DNA from: Perlucidibaca piscinae DSM 21586
Lineage (GTDB): Bacteria > Pseudomonadota > Gammaproteobacteria > Pseudomonadales > Moraxellaceae
NCBI RefSeq assembly: GCF_000420045.1
Contig: NZ_ATUE01000005.1
Span: 620,001-684,000 of the forward strand
Length of the DNA: 64,000 nt
Direction of reading: 5' to 3'
The notes under the pieces are model-generated. The model saw only the letters and a program-made list of their open reading frames with translations. It did not search any database and was not told the origin of the DNA. A program made the position numbers and the translations under genes. Of the stretch, positions 51,048 to 59,862 are shown piece by piece; positions within the stretch are counted from its first letter, which is position 1; each line of letters starts with the position of its first letter.

Positions 51048-52241
51048 ATGTCGACAGGAAATGTCACCGGTGCCGCCTTCTGGCGCACCTGGTCGGCGGA
51101 TGTGCAGGCGGGCGTGCTGCTGCTGCTGGCCACGGCGCTGGCCCTGATCCTTGCCAACTCGGCGGCGGTCGAGTTCTACCAGTGGCTGCTGTCGATTCCG
51201 GTGCAGTTCCGCATCGGTGCACTGGACATCGACAAGCCCCTGCTGCTGTGGATCAACGACGGCCTGATGGCGATCTTCTTCCTGGTGGTCGGCCTGGAGA
51301 TCAAGCGTGAAGTGGTGCATGGTCACCTCAGCACCCTGCGCCAGCTGGCGCTGCCCGGCTTTGCCGCGCTCGGCGGGATGCTGGTGCCGGCCCTGATCTA
51401 TGTCGCGCTCAATCACCACGATCCGGTGCGTCTGCAGGGCTGGGCCATCCCCTCGGCCACCGACATCGCCTTCGCCCTGGGTGTGCTGGCCCTGCTGGGC
51501 TCACGGGTGCCGCCCGGACTGAAGGCGTTCGTGATGGCGCTGGCGGTGATGGACGACCTCGGGGCCGTCATCATCATCGCGCTGTTCTACACCAGCCAGC
51601 TTTCCCTGGCGTCGCTGCTGGCGGCTGGCGGGCTCACCCTGGTGCTGTTTCTGCTCAACCGGTCCGGGGTGCGCAGCATCGGCCCCTACGCGCTGGTCGG
51701 CACCCTGCTCTGGATCAGCGTGCTGAAGTCCGGGGTTCATGCCACGCTGGCCGGGGTGGTCATTGCCATGGCCATTCCGGTGCGTCGTGACGAGAACGGC
51801 GCCTCGCCTGCCGAGGCCATGGAGAAGGATCTGCATCCGCTGGTGGCATTTGCCATCGTGCCGATCTTCGCCTTCGCCAATGCCGGCGTGTCGCTGCAGG
51901 GGCTGGGTCGGGAGGTGCTTTCCGACAGCGTGTTCCAGGGCATCGTGCTGGGGCTGTTCGTGGGCAAGCAGCTGGGCATCTTCGTGTTTTCCTGGCTCTG
52001 CGTCCGCCTGGGCTGGGCGGCGCTGCCGAATGCGACCAACTGGCGTCAGCTCTACGGCGCGGCGGTGCTCTGCGGCATCGGCTTCACCATGAGTCTGTTC
52101 ATCAGTTCGCTGGCCTTCCAGCACTCGGGCCAGAGCGTGCAGCTGGTTGACCGGCTGGCGGTGCTGCTGGCCTCGTTGCTGTCGGCGGTGTTCGGCTACT
52201 GGCTGCTGTCGCGTCAGCGGGAGAGCGCTGCACAGGGCTGA
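51048..52241 (+). CDS. nhaA: Na+/H+ antiporter NhaA
   Basis: Inner-membrane antiporter that exports Na+ in exchange for protons, 397 residues with 12 predicted spans. The ion-binding aspartates are in ALAVMDDLGAVIIIALFY; the pH-sensing and helix-cross segments GWAIPSATDIAFALG and GIGFTMSLFISSLAF are typical. A strong GGGAGG lies upstream of the ATG at 51048; the frame is open antisense to ettA before that. It diverges from ettA. Confidence 0.95.
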   Translation: MSTGNVTGAAFWRTWSADVQAGVLLLLATALALILANSAAVEFYQWLLSIPVQFRIGALDIDKPLLLWINDGLMAIFFLVVGLEIKREVVHGHLSTLRQLALPGFAALGGMLVPALIYVALNHHDPVRLQGWAIPSATDIAFALGVLALLGSRVPPGLKAFVMALAVMDDLGAVIIIALFYTSQLSLASLLAAGGLTLVLFLLNRSGVRSIGPYALVGTLLWISVLKSGVHATLAGVVIAMAIPVRRDENGASPAEAMEKDLHPLVAFAIVPIFAFANAGVSLQGLGREVLSDSVFQGIVLGLFVGKQLGIFVFSWLCVRLGWAALPNATNWRQLYGAAVLCGIGFTMSLFISSLAFQHSGQSVQLVDRLAVLLASLLSAVFGYWLLSRQRESAAQG

Positions 52242-52265
52242 TGCCCGGGCAGATCCGCAAACAGC

Positions 52266-52306
52266 AAGGCCCGCCTGCGGGATGCTGATTCCTGCAGGCG
52301 GGCCTT
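52266..52306. terminator. Bidirectional terminator between nhaA and the PF10118 gene
   Basis: 13-bp stem AAGGCCCGCCTGC/GCAGGCGGGCCTT (52266-52278, 52294-52306) between convergent genes, followed by TTCGTTTCG. Confidence 0.85.
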
Positions 52307-52331
52307 TCGTTTCGTGCGTTGTCTCGGCGGG

Positions 52332-53330
52332 TCAGTGCAGCGTCTGGCCCTGCTCTGCGGCGGCTGCAGCTGCCGCACGGGCGGCCGGCGAGCGTGCGAT
52401 GTAGTCCAGGGCCTGCTGGGTGTTGCCTTCCGGCTCCGGGTGGAAGCGCGGCGACAGCCAGCGCAGCGTTCCCTTCACCAGGAAGCTGAAGGTCGGGATG
52501 TTGTCGCTGGCCCTGCCGATGCGCTCGACTTCCCACAGCAGGCGCGGCAGGGAACGGCGTGCCATGGCGCGAATCTCGGCGTTGCTGCGGTCCTGGCTGG
52601 CCAGTGCCCGCATGCCCTCGGTCAGGAAGTGAATGAACAGCGGGAAGATGATGGCCATCAGGGCCTGACGGCCGGCATAGAAGCCCAGCTCGGTTTCACA
52701 CAGGTGGTGGAACAGGTCGAAGGCGACGTTGCGGTGCTCGACTTCCTCGGCAAGGTGCCAGCGGAACAGGTCGGCCATGACCGGATCGGCCTTGTCCCAG
52801 CTGGTGTTGTCCATGCACCACTGGCCGAGCATGCCGGTGAAGTGCTCGATGGCGGCGATCAGGCCGACGCGGGTGATCAGCCACTGCTTTTCAAGGCGTT
52901 TGTGCTGCAGTGCCTTCAGTCCCAGCGGTGCGTCACTGAGGATCTTGCCGAACAGCCAGTTGGCGCGTTCGATGTAGGCGTCGGTGTCGAGCTGATGCGC
53001 CTGCAGATAGGCCTGGCCACCCTGGTGCACGCGGGCATGGATGGCTTCCTGGCGGATGAAGCCCTCGACATCGGCGCGCAGCACCGGGTCGGTGACATAG
53101 GGCAGAGCCTTGTTGTAGACGCGGCAGAACCAGAATTCCCCGGCCGGCAGCAGCATGTGGATGCCGTTGATCAGGTGCGTCGAGAAGGCATCGTTCGGGA
53201 TCCAGTGCAGCGGCGTCTGGCTGAGATCGAACTGCACGCGGCGTGCCTGCAGGATGTGGCGTTCCTGCTCGACGGCGGTGCTGGCGCTTCGGCTCGTGTC
53301 CAGGATGTGACGGGTCTGGGATGCGGTCAT
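52332..53330 (-). CDS. Predicted metal-dependent hydrolase (PF10118 family)
   Basis: 332-residue helical protein of the PF10118 family, annotated as predicted metal-dependent hydrolase with a ferritin-like helical arrangement. Clustered acids and histidines that may bind metal: GEFWFCRVYN, EGFIRQEAIHARVH, ALIAAIEHFTG-like AAIEHFTGML and WHLAEEVEHRNVAFDLFHH. No biochemical function is firmly known. The ATG at 53330 lies 10 bases downstream of the end of an alpha/beta hydrolase gene, so they form an operon. Confidence 0.82.
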   Translation of the reverse strand: MTASQTRHILDTSRSASTAVEQERHILQARRVQFDLSQTPLHWIPNDAFSTHLINGIHMLLPAGEFWFCRVYNKALPYVTDPVLRADVEGFIRQEAIHARVHQGGQAYLQAHQLDTDAYIERANWLFGKILSDAPLGLKALQHKRLEKQWLITRVGLIAAIEHFTGMLGQWCMDNTSWDKADPVMADLFRWHLAEEVEHRNVAFDLFHHLCETELGFYAGRQALMAIIFPLFIHFLTEGMRALASQDRSNAEIRAMARRSLPRLLWEVERIGRASDNIPTFSFLVKGTLRWLSPRFHPEPEGNTQQALDYIARSPAARAAAAAAAEQGQTLH

Positions 53331-53340
53331 GATGATCTCC

Positions 53341-54270
53341 TCAATGCGCCTGCACGCGTGCAGCCTGCAGGGCGGCGGGGGTGTTGCCGTGCTCCATGGC
53401 ATCGGCGAATTCGGCAATCCAGCCGGCGATCAGGTCGGGCTGGCTGAGCGGCGCCCAGTGCGTGGCAGCCAGATCGCGGCGGTAGAGTTCGCTGACCCAC
53501 TGCGCGAGATCCTCGTGCAGATCCATGTTCACGTAGTTGTCACCGGTCAGCGCAATGAGCTGGACCGGGCAGTGGGCATGGCGGATTTCCGGCTTCAGCA
53601 TCTTGGGCAGGAAATTGGCACGATAGAGCTGCACGCCACGTACGCCGTCCTCGGTCTGGGTCGGGTTGGGACGGCTTTCGCGAACGCCCTCGCGCTTTTC
53701 CAGATAGACCGGCCAGAGCTTGCCGAAGCCGCGCTTCCACAGCGTCGGTGCGAGCAGGGGCAGCTGGAACATGACGATGTACCAGGAGCTGCCGAGCTGC
53801 TTGATGCCCTGGGTGAGCAGGGCCGGGTTGGTGCTGAGCAGGCGCTTGCGCATCCAGTGCGCGGCATGGTCCAGGCAGGGGCCGGACAGTGTCGAGTAGC
53901 TCAGGATGCGTCCGCGCAGGCGATCCGTGGTCACCGACTCCCAGCTCTGGATGGAGCCCCAGTCATGTGCGGCAAGATGGAAGCAGCGACCCGGAATCAG
54001 GGCGTCGACCACCGACTTCAGGTCCTGGCTGAGCTGGTCCAGACGGTAGTCGCGAATGCGCTTGCCCGGTTCCGAGGCACCGGCACCGCGCACGTCATAG
54101 GCGATCACGTAGAAGCGGTCAGCGAGGCGCTCCGCGACCGGTGCCCAGACCTGGTGGTTGTCCGGATAGCCATGCACCAGCACCAGGGGCGTGGCCGCCG
54201 GGTTGCCCCAGGCATAGGCGGCCAGCTGCAGGCCATCCGTGCTGGTGACAGGGTGTCGTGAAGGGGTCAT
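53341..54270 (-). CDS. Alpha/beta hydrolase, epoxide hydrolase/dehalogenase-like
   Basis: 309-residue alpha/beta hydrolase. VLVHGYPDNHQVWAPVAERL gives the oxyanion hole; the nucleophile elbow is AAHDWGSIQSW, so the nucleophile is Asp, as in epoxide hydrolases and haloalkane dehalogenases rather than esterases. Acid and base probably lie in LTGDNYVNMDLHED and AATHWAPLSQPD. GGAGG lies 9 bases before the ATG at 54270. Operon with the PF10118 gene. Substrate unknown. Confidence 0.83.
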   Translation of the reverse strand: MTPSRHPVTSTDGLQLAAYAWGNPAATPLVLVHGYPDNHQVWAPVAERLADRFYVIAYDVRGAGASEPGKRIRDYRLDQLSQDLKSVVDALIPGRCFHLAAHDWGSIQSWESVTTDRLRGRILSYSTLSGPCLDHAAHWMRKRLLSTNPALLTQGIKQLGSSWYIVMFQLPLLAPTLWKRGFGKLWPVYLEKREGVRESRPNPTQTEDGVRGVQLYRANFLPKMLKPEIRHAHCPVQLIALTGDNYVNMDLHEDLAQWVSELYRRDLAATHWAPLSQPDLIAGWIAEFADAMEHGNTPAALQAARVQAH

Positions 54271-54495
54271 CGTGGCATTCCTCCGGGCCGCTGCGGCGTC
54301 GGTTATCACTGTTAAGTTCCAATCTTTACATTGAAGACTGGCACATTTCAAGTGTTCGAGGCTTTCGGTGCGTCCTGTAAGGGTGCCCGGGTGAAGATCT
54401 CGTCGTGTCCAAATGTCATTTCGTCGACTTTGCCGCTACACTATGCGACCGAATTTTGATCGCCCGGCCGCATGCCCGGCCCTACGGAGCCCCCC

Positions 54496-55767
54496 ATGTT
54501 CAGCAAAGACCTGACTATCGAGCGCTTTGACCCCGAATTGGCCCAGGCCATGGCCCGGGAAGACGCCCGCCAGGAAGCCCATATCGAGCTCATCGCCTCG
54601 GAAAACTACTGCTCGCCGGCAGTGATGGAAGCGCAGGGCTCCAAGCTGACCAACAAGTATGCCGAGGGCTACCCGGGCAAGCGCTACTACGGTGGCTGCG
54701 AACATGTCGATGTCATCGAGCAGCTCGCCATTGACCGCGCCAAGGCCCTGTTCGGTGCTGACTACGCCAACGTGCAGCCGCATGCCGGCTCGCAGGCCAA
54801 CAGCGCCGTGTTCCTGGCGCTGCTCAGTGCCGGTGATACCGTGCTCGGCATGTCGCTGGCGCATGGCGGTCACCTGACCCACGGTGCCTCGGTCAACTTC
54901 TCCGGCAAGAACTACAAGGCCGTGCAGTACGGCCTCGACACCGCCACCGGTCTCATCGACTACGACGAAGTCGAGCGTCTGGCGCTCGAGCACAAGCCCA
55001 AGATGATCATCGCCGGCTTCTCCGCCTACTCGCAGGTGCTGGACTTCGCGCGCTTCCGCGCCATCGCCGATCAGGTTGGTGCCTACCTGTTCGTGGACAT
55101 GGCGCATGTCGCTGGTCTGGTCGCTGCCGGTCTCTACCCGAACCCGGTGCCATTCGCCGACGTGGTCACCACCACCACGCACAAGACGCTGCGCGGCCCG
55201 CGCTCCGGTCTGATCCTGGCGCGTGCCAATGCCGACATCGAGAAGAAGCTGAACTCGGCCGTGTTCCCGGGCAACCAGGGCGGCCCGCTGATGCACGCCA
55301 TCGCCGCCAAGGCCGTGTGCTTCAAGGAAGCCATGTCGCCGGAATTCAAGGCCTACCAGCAGCAGGTCGTGACCAATGCCCAGGCCATGTCCGAGGTGGT
55401 CATGTCGCGTGGCTACGACGTCGTCTCCGGTGGCACGCAGAACCACCTGTTCCTGCTCTCGCTGATCAAGCAGGACGTCACCGGCAAGGATGCTGACGCC
55501 GCCCTCGGCCGCGCCGGCATCACCGTCAACAAGAACGCCGTGCCCAACGATCCGCGCTCGCCGTTCGTGACCTCGGGTATCCGCATCGGCACCCCGGCGG
55601 TGACCACCCGCGGTTTCGGCGAAGCCGACTGCCGCGAACTGGCTGCCTGGATCTGCGACATCCTGGACGGTCTCAAGGGCAACCCGGCCGGCGATGCCGC
55701 CGTCGAAGCTGCCGTTGCCGCCAAGGTCAAGGCCATCTGCGCGAAGTACCCGGTGTACGCGGGCTGA
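54496..55767 (+). CDS. glyA: Serine hydroxymethyltransferase
   Basis: PLP enzyme interconverting serine and glycine with transfer of a one-carbon unit to THF, 423 residues. IELIASENYCSPAVMEAQGS, GYPGKRYYGGCEHVDVIEQLA, the PLP lysine in VVTTTTHKTLRGPRSGLILAR and the C-terminal TSGIRIGTPAVTTRGF are all present. The ATG at 54496 is standard. The 225-bp upstream interval holds a possible -10 TACACT (54437-54442) but no riboswitch that I recognise. Confidence 0.97.
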   Translation: MFSKDLTIERFDPELAQAMAREDARQEAHIELIASENYCSPAVMEAQGSKLTNKYAEGYPGKRYYGGCEHVDVIEQLAIDRAKALFGADYANVQPHAGSQANSAVFLALLSAGDTVLGMSLAHGGHLTHGASVNFSGKNYKAVQYGLDTATGLIDYDEVERLALEHKPKMIIAGFSAYSQVLDFARFRAIADQVGAYLFVDMAHVAGLVAAGLYPNPVPFADVVTTTTHKTLRGPRSGLILARANADIEKKLNSAVFPGNQGGPLMHAIAAKAVCFKEAMSPEFKAYQQQVVTNAQAMSEVVMSRGYDVVSGGTQNHLFLLSLIKQDVTGKDADAALGRAGITVNKNAVPNDPRSPFVTSGIRIGTPAVTTRGFGEADCRELAAWICDILDGLKGNPAGDAAVEAAVAAKVKAICAKYPVYAG

Positions 55768-55788
55768 GACCGGGGAAGCCGCACTCGT

Positions 55789-55853
55789 CAGGTAGGGGCA
55801 TGGGGCTGAAAACACGCTTGCGCTATCGTTTTCAGTCCCCATGTCCCTCCCTG
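55789..55853. repeat. Hairpin downstream of glyA, possible core-reduced relative of elements A-D
   Basis: Arms of about 25 bp (55789-55813 and 55828-55853, two mismatches and one bulge) enclose only 14 bases. As in copies A-D the arms end GAAAAC / GTTTTC and the inner sequence begins ACG, but the rest of the core is missing. It follows glyA by 21 bp and may act as its terminator. Confidence 0.55.
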
Positions 55854-55964
55854 CCGATTGCGACAGCCCATGATCACCCGACAGAGAGTCGGTCATCGGG
55901 CTTGCGTTGACGGTTGAGCCCGTCTATTCACTGTGATTGATGAAACACAGGATGGTTCTTTACG

Positions 55965-56438
55965 ATGCATTGTCCTTTCTGCCAGGCGGAAGACACCAAG
56001 GTGATCGACTCGCGTCTGGTCGCCGAGGGTGACCAGATCCGCCGCCGCCGCGAATGCGTGTCCTGCGGCGAGCGTTTCACCACCTTCGAGACCGCCGAAC
56101 TGGTCATCCCGCGCGTCATCAAGTCCGATGGCACGCGCCAGCCCTTTGACGAGAACAAGCTGCGTCACGGCATGCTGCATGCGCTGCAGAAGCGCCCGGT
56201 CAGCATGGATCGCATCGACGCCGCCCTCAATCACATCCTGCACAAGCTGCGCGCCACCGGCGAGCGCGAGGTCAAGTCGCGCCTGATCGGCGAGCTGGTC
56301 ATGGCCGAGCTCAAGCAGCTCGACTCCGTGGCCTACGTGCGCTTCGCCTCGGTGTATCGCGATTTCCAGGATGTCGATGCCTTCCGGGCCGAGATCGACA
56401 ACCTGCGTGATGCCGGCCAGGGCATGGGGGACGCGTGA
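55965..56438 (+). CDS. nrdR: Transcriptional repressor NrdR
   Basis: Zinc-ribbon/ATP-cone repressor of ribonucleotide reductase genes, 157 residues. MHCPFCQAEDTKVIDSR and CVSCGERFTTFE are the zinc ribbon; the ATP cone includes VIKSDGTRQPFDENKLRHGM. Its stop overlaps the ribD start (GTGA), heading the riboflavin operon as in many Proteobacteria. Confidence 0.97.
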   Translation: MHCPFCQAEDTKVIDSRLVAEGDQIRRRRECVSCGERFTTFETAELVIPRVIKSDGTRQPFDENKLRHGMLHALQKRPVSMDRIDAALNHILHKLRATGEREVKSRLIGELVMAELKQLDSVAYVRFASVYRDFQDVDAFRAEIDNLRDAGQGMGDA

Positions 56439-57664
56439 CGCCGTCCGGGGTGTTTTCCGCGCAGGATCATCAGCACATGGCAGCAGCCATGCGCCTGGCC
56501 GGGCGCGGCCTGTTCACCACGCATCCGAATCCGCGCGTGGGCTGTGTCATCGCCCGGGGCGACCGTGTGCTCGGGCAGGGTTTCCATGTCCGGGCCGGCG
56601 AGCCGCATGCCGAGGTGCATGCCCTGCGCGAGGCTGGCGAGGCGGCGCGTGGCGCCACGGCCTATGTCACGCTCGAGCCCTGCGCCCACCACGGTCGCAC
56701 GCCGCCCTGTGCCGATGCCCTGGTGCGGGCTGGCGTGACGCGCGTGGTGGTGGCCTGCCTGGATGCCAATCCGCTGGTGGCCGGGCAGGGCGTGGCGCGC
56801 CTGCAGGCTGCCGGCATCACGGTGGATGCCGGGCTGCTGCGTGATCAGGCCGAAGCGCTCAATGCCGGCTTTCTGCGCCGCATGCGCGGCGGACTGCCCT
56901 GGCTGCGTGCCAAGGTGGCCAGCAGCCTGGACGGACGCACCGCGATGGCTTCCGGCGAGTCGCAGTGGATCACCGGTACCGAGGCGCGTCGTGACGTGCA
57001 GCGCTGGCGTGCCGCCAGCAGCGCCCTGATCACCGGCATCGGCACCATTCTTGCGGACGATCCGGGGCTCATCGTGCGCCCGGGTGACTGGCTGGATGCA
57101 CGCCCCCTGTGCCCGGACCGGGACGACGCGCCGGAGAGCTGGTCGCCAGCTGACGTGCGCCAGCCGCTGCGGGTGATTCTTGACACCGAGTTGCGTCTGC
57201 CCTTGACCGCGCGCGTGCTGCACCTGCCGGGTGATACGCTGGTGGTGACCTGCGGCGAGCTGCTGCGCAGTGGCGACGACCTGGTTGCTGCCCTGTCCGG
57301 CACGGATCCGGTGCGCGCCGAGCGTGCTCGCGCGCTGGCGGCGGCCGGTGCGCAGCTGCTGGCGGTACCGGCGGATGCCGCCGGCAGGCCTGATCCGGTG
57401 GCCGTGCTGCAGGAGCTTGCTGCCCGCGGCCACTCCGAGGTGCTGCTGGAGGCCGGTCCGACCCTGGTCGGCGCCTTCCTGCAGGCTGCCGTGGTGGATG
57501 AGGTGGTGCTTTACCAGGCGCCGATGCTGCTCGGTTCCGAGGCACGGCCACTGGCCAGCCTGCCGCTGCAGCGCATGGCCGAGAGCCTGCGCTTCCGGGT
57601 TGCGGACCAGCGCTTTGTCGGCAGCGATGTGCGCTGGCTGCTGCGTCCGCAGCCAGTCGAATAA
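56435..57664 (+). CDS. ribD: Riboflavin biosynthesis deaminase/reductase RibD
   Basis: Bifunctional enzyme of riboflavin synthesis, 409 residues: pyrimidine deaminase (1-150) with zinc motifs HAEVHAL and EPCAHHGRTPPCADAL, and reductase (150-409) with KVASSLDGRTAMASGESQWIT and EVLLEAGPTLVGAFL. The GTG at 56435 overlaps the nrdR stop. A stretch at about 215-235 is a little longer than in many homologues. Confidence 0.95.
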   Translation: MTPSGVFSAQDHQHMAAAMRLAGRGLFTTHPNPRVGCVIARGDRVLGQGFHVRAGEPHAEVHALREAGEAARGATAYVTLEPCAHHGRTPPCADALVRAGVTRVVVACLDANPLVAGQGVARLQAAGITVDAGLLRDQAEALNAGFLRRMRGGLPWLRAKVASSLDGRTAMASGESQWITGTEARRDVQRWRAASSALITGIGTILADDPGLIVRPGDWLDARPLCPDRDDAPESWSPADVRQPLRVILDTELRLPLTARVLHLPGDTLVVTCGELLRSGDDLVAALSGTDPVRAERARALAAAGAQLLAVPADAAGRPDPVAVLQELAARGHSEVLLEAGPTLVGAFLQAAVVDEVVLYQAPMLLGSEARPLASLPLQRMAESLRFRVADQRFVGSDVRWLLRPQPVE

Positions 57665-57674
57665 GGAGACGGGA

Positions 57675-58349
57675 ATGTTCACAGGCATCATCGAGGCCGT
57701 CGGGACGGTGCGGCGCATGGAGCCGCGCAATGGCGACCTGCGCCTGACCGTGGCGGTCGGCAAGCTCGACATGAGCGACGTCAAGCTGGGCGACTCGATC
57801 GCCACCAACGGCGTCTGCCTGACCGTGGTCGAGCGTGGCAGTGACTGGTATGTCGCCGACGTGTCGCGCGAGACCGTGCAGCGCTCCACGCTGGCATCGT
57901 TCACGGTGGGTCAGCGCGTCAACCTGGAGAAGGCACTGACGCCGACCACCCGATTGGGTGGTCACCTGGTCAGCGGTCATGTCGACGGCGTCGGCGAAGT
58001 GCTGTCGGTGCAGCCGGATGCGCGTTCCATCCGCTACCGCGTGAAGGCGCCGGACGAGCTGGCGAAGTACATGGCGGAGAAGGGCTCCATCACCACCGAT
58101 GGCATCAGCCTGACCATCAACGCGATTGATGGTGCCATCTTCGATCTCAACATCGTGCCGCACACGGTGCAGGAAACCAACATCAGCGGCTGGGCGCCGG
58201 GCGTGCGTCTGAATCTGGAAGTCGATATTCTCGCGCGCTATCTGGAGCGCCTGCTGCTCGGCGAGCGTGCGGCGCAACCGTCGTCTGCGGCGGGCAGTGG
58301 CGGCATCACCCTCGCCATGCTGCAGGAAAACGGCTATGGCCGGCGCTGA
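57675..58349 (+). CDS. ribE: Riboflavin synthase alpha chain
   Basis: Dismutates two 6,7-dimethyl-8-ribityllumazine molecules to riboflavin, 224 residues. MFTGIIEAVGTV and the duplicated lumazine-binding repeats (GDSIATNGVCLTV and KGSITTDGISLTIN; SRETVQRSTLASF and VPHTVQETNISGW) are clear. AAGGAG precedes the ATG at 57675. Its 3' end overlaps the next small gene by 14 bases. Named ribE here; also called ribC in some species. Confidence 0.95.
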   Translation: MFTGIIEAVGTVRRMEPRNGDLRLTVAVGKLDMSDVKLGDSIATNGVCLTVVERGSDWYVADVSRETVQRSTLASFTVGQRVNLEKALTPTTRLGGHLVSGHVDGVGEVLSVQPDARSIRYRVKAPDELAKYMAEKGSITTDGISLTINAIDGAIFDLNIVPHTVQETNISGWAPGVRLNLEVDILARYLERLLLGERAAQPSSAAGSGGITLAMLQENGYGRR

Positions 58350-58698
58350 GAAAGCGTTACTGCCGGCACTGCTGCTGGCACTGCTGCTGGCGACGCCGGC
58401 GATGGCGGCAGACTTTGCCCAGGCCCGTGAGGAGCGCTTCATGCAGGCCTGCCTGAGTGATGCCACGGTGGCGGCCGGTCAGCGCCAGGCCCTGTGCAGC
58501 TGCATCCGCGATGCCTTTGCCTATGGCGGCCAGACCAGCTTCGGCCTGACCGACGTGCTGGCCCTGGATGTGCGTGACTGGGAGGCGCCGGATCGGCGCC
58601 TGCCGCGAGATGCCCTCGGGCTGGAAGTCCGGCGTGTGCGCCACGCCTGTTTGCGTGCTCTGGATGCGCCTGCGCCATCCCGAGTCATTACCCCATGA
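58336..58698 (+). CDS. Small exported cysteine-containing protein of unknown function
   Basis: 120-residue protein inside the riboflavin operon. The N-terminus is a signal peptide (ALLPALLLALLLATPAMA, cleaved near residue 27). The mature part has four cysteines (MQACLSD, ALCSCIRDAF, HACLRAL) that could form two disulfides, and a helical pattern. I recognise no family. It overlaps ribE by 14 bases and ends 19 bp before ribBA, so it is co-expressed with riboflavin synthesis, but its export makes a direct enzymatic role unlikely. Confidence 0.7.
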   Translation: MAGAEKALLPALLLALLLATPAMAADFAQAREERFMQACLSDATVAAGQRQALCSCIRDAFAYGGQTSFGLTDVLALDVRDWEAPDRRLPRDALGLEVRRVRHACLRALDAPAPSRVITP

Positions 58699-58717
58699 TC
58701 TGCGAGACTGAACGCGC

Positions 58718-59821
58718 ATGAAACTGAATACCGTGGAAGAGTTGATCGAGGACATCCGCCAGGGCCGCATGGTCGTGCTCATGGATGACGAGGATCGCGA
58801 GAACGAGGGTGACATCGTCATGGCGGCGCAGTTCTGCCGTGCAGAGGACATCAACTTCATGGCGCGTTTCGCGCGCGGCCTGATCTGCATGCCGATGACG
58901 CGTGAGCGCTGCCAGCAGCTCGATCTCGGTCTCATGGTGCAGAACAACGGCTCCGGCTACGGCACCAAGTTCACGGTGTCCATCGAGGCCGCCACAGGGG
59001 TCACCACCGGCATTTCCGCGGCCGACCGTGCCCGCACCGTGCAGGTCGCCGCCGCCCGTGATGCCAGGGCCTCCGACATTGTCCAGCCGGGTCACATCTT
59101 CCCGCTCATGGCGGAGCCGGGCGGCGTGCTGCATCGCGCCGGTCACACCGAGGCGGCCTGCGATCTGCCGCGACTGGCCGGCCTCGAGCCGGCCGGGGTG
59201 ATCTGCGAGATCATGAACGATGACGGCACCATGGCGCGCCGTCCCGACCTCGAGCAGTTTGCCGAGCAGCACGGTCTCAAGATCGGCACCATTGCCGACC
59301 TCATCCATTACCGCATGGTCAACGAGAAGACGGTCACCTGCGTGCTCGACAAGCCGCTCGCCACCGCCTTCGGCGATTTCCGCATGCGTGTCTATCGCGA
59401 GGCCGGCAATGACGCCACCCATGTCGCCCTGGTGCGTGGCGAGCTCGCCACCTGTGCCTTGCCGACGGTCCGTGTGCACGCCTTCAATCCCATGCGTGAC
59501 CTGCTGCAGGCCTCGTTCCACGGACGTGTCGGCTGGAGTCTGAACAAGAGCCTGTCGGCCGTTGCCGAGGCCGAGGCGGGTGTTGTCGTGCTGCTCGGGC
59601 AGGACTTTGCCTCGCGCGACATGCATGACCAGATCGAGGACTTCTTCGCCAATCGCATCCGTACCGCGGAGTCGGCAGGCATGTACCGCAACATCGGTGT
59701 CGGCTCGCAGATCCTGCGTGATCTGGGCGTGCGCAGGATGCGCCTGCTCAGTTCGCCCCTGAAGTTCAACGCACTCTCCGGCTTCGGTCTGGAGATTGTC
59801 GAATACGTGGCCACGGAATAA
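58718..59821 (+). CDS. ribBA: 3,4-Dihydroxy-2-butanone-4-phosphate synthase with degenerate GTP cyclohydrolase II domain
   Basis: 367 residues. Residues 1-205 are a complete RibB domain that makes the four-carbon unit of lumazine from ribulose-5-phosphate: DDEDRENEGDIVMAAQF and RAGHTEAACDLPRLAGL. Residues about 206-367 align with GTP cyclohydrolase II but lack its zinc motif (C-x2-G-D-x8-C-x-C), so they cannot open GTP in the normal way. A complete RibA is encoded at 62398. Such fusions are frequent in Proteobacteria. Confidence 0.93.
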   Translation: MKLNTVEELIEDIRQGRMVVLMDDEDRENEGDIVMAAQFCRAEDINFMARFARGLICMPMTRERCQQLDLGLMVQNNGSGYGTKFTVSIEAATGVTTGISAADRARTVQVAAARDARASDIVQPGHIFPLMAEPGGVLHRAGHTEAACDLPRLAGLEPAGVICEIMNDDGTMARRPDLEQFAEQHGLKIGTIADLIHYRMVNEKTVTCVLDKPLATAFGDFRMRVYREAGNDATHVALVRGELATCALPTVRVHAFNPMRDLLQASFHGRVGWSLNKSLSAVAEAEAGVVVLLGQDFASRDMHDQIEDFFANRIRTAESAGMYRNIGVGSQILRDLGVRRMRLLSSPLKFNALSGFGLEIVEYVATE

Positions 59822-59862
59822 CCGTCGTCGCCACTTTCCACTCCCTGCAACGAGGAATCATC

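Noticed and set aside
54271..54495. Glycine riboswitch upstream of glyA
   Set aside because: I could not find the tandem aptamer or its conserved blocks in the 225-bp interval.
55860..55964. Promoter of nrdR with TTGACG at its upstream part
   Set aside because: No acceptable -10 lies 16-18 bp downstream of this hexamer.
58718..59821. RibBA as a fully bifunctional enzyme
   Set aside because: The zinc motif of GTP cyclohydrolase II is missing in the C-terminal half, and a complete RibA is encoded at 62398.
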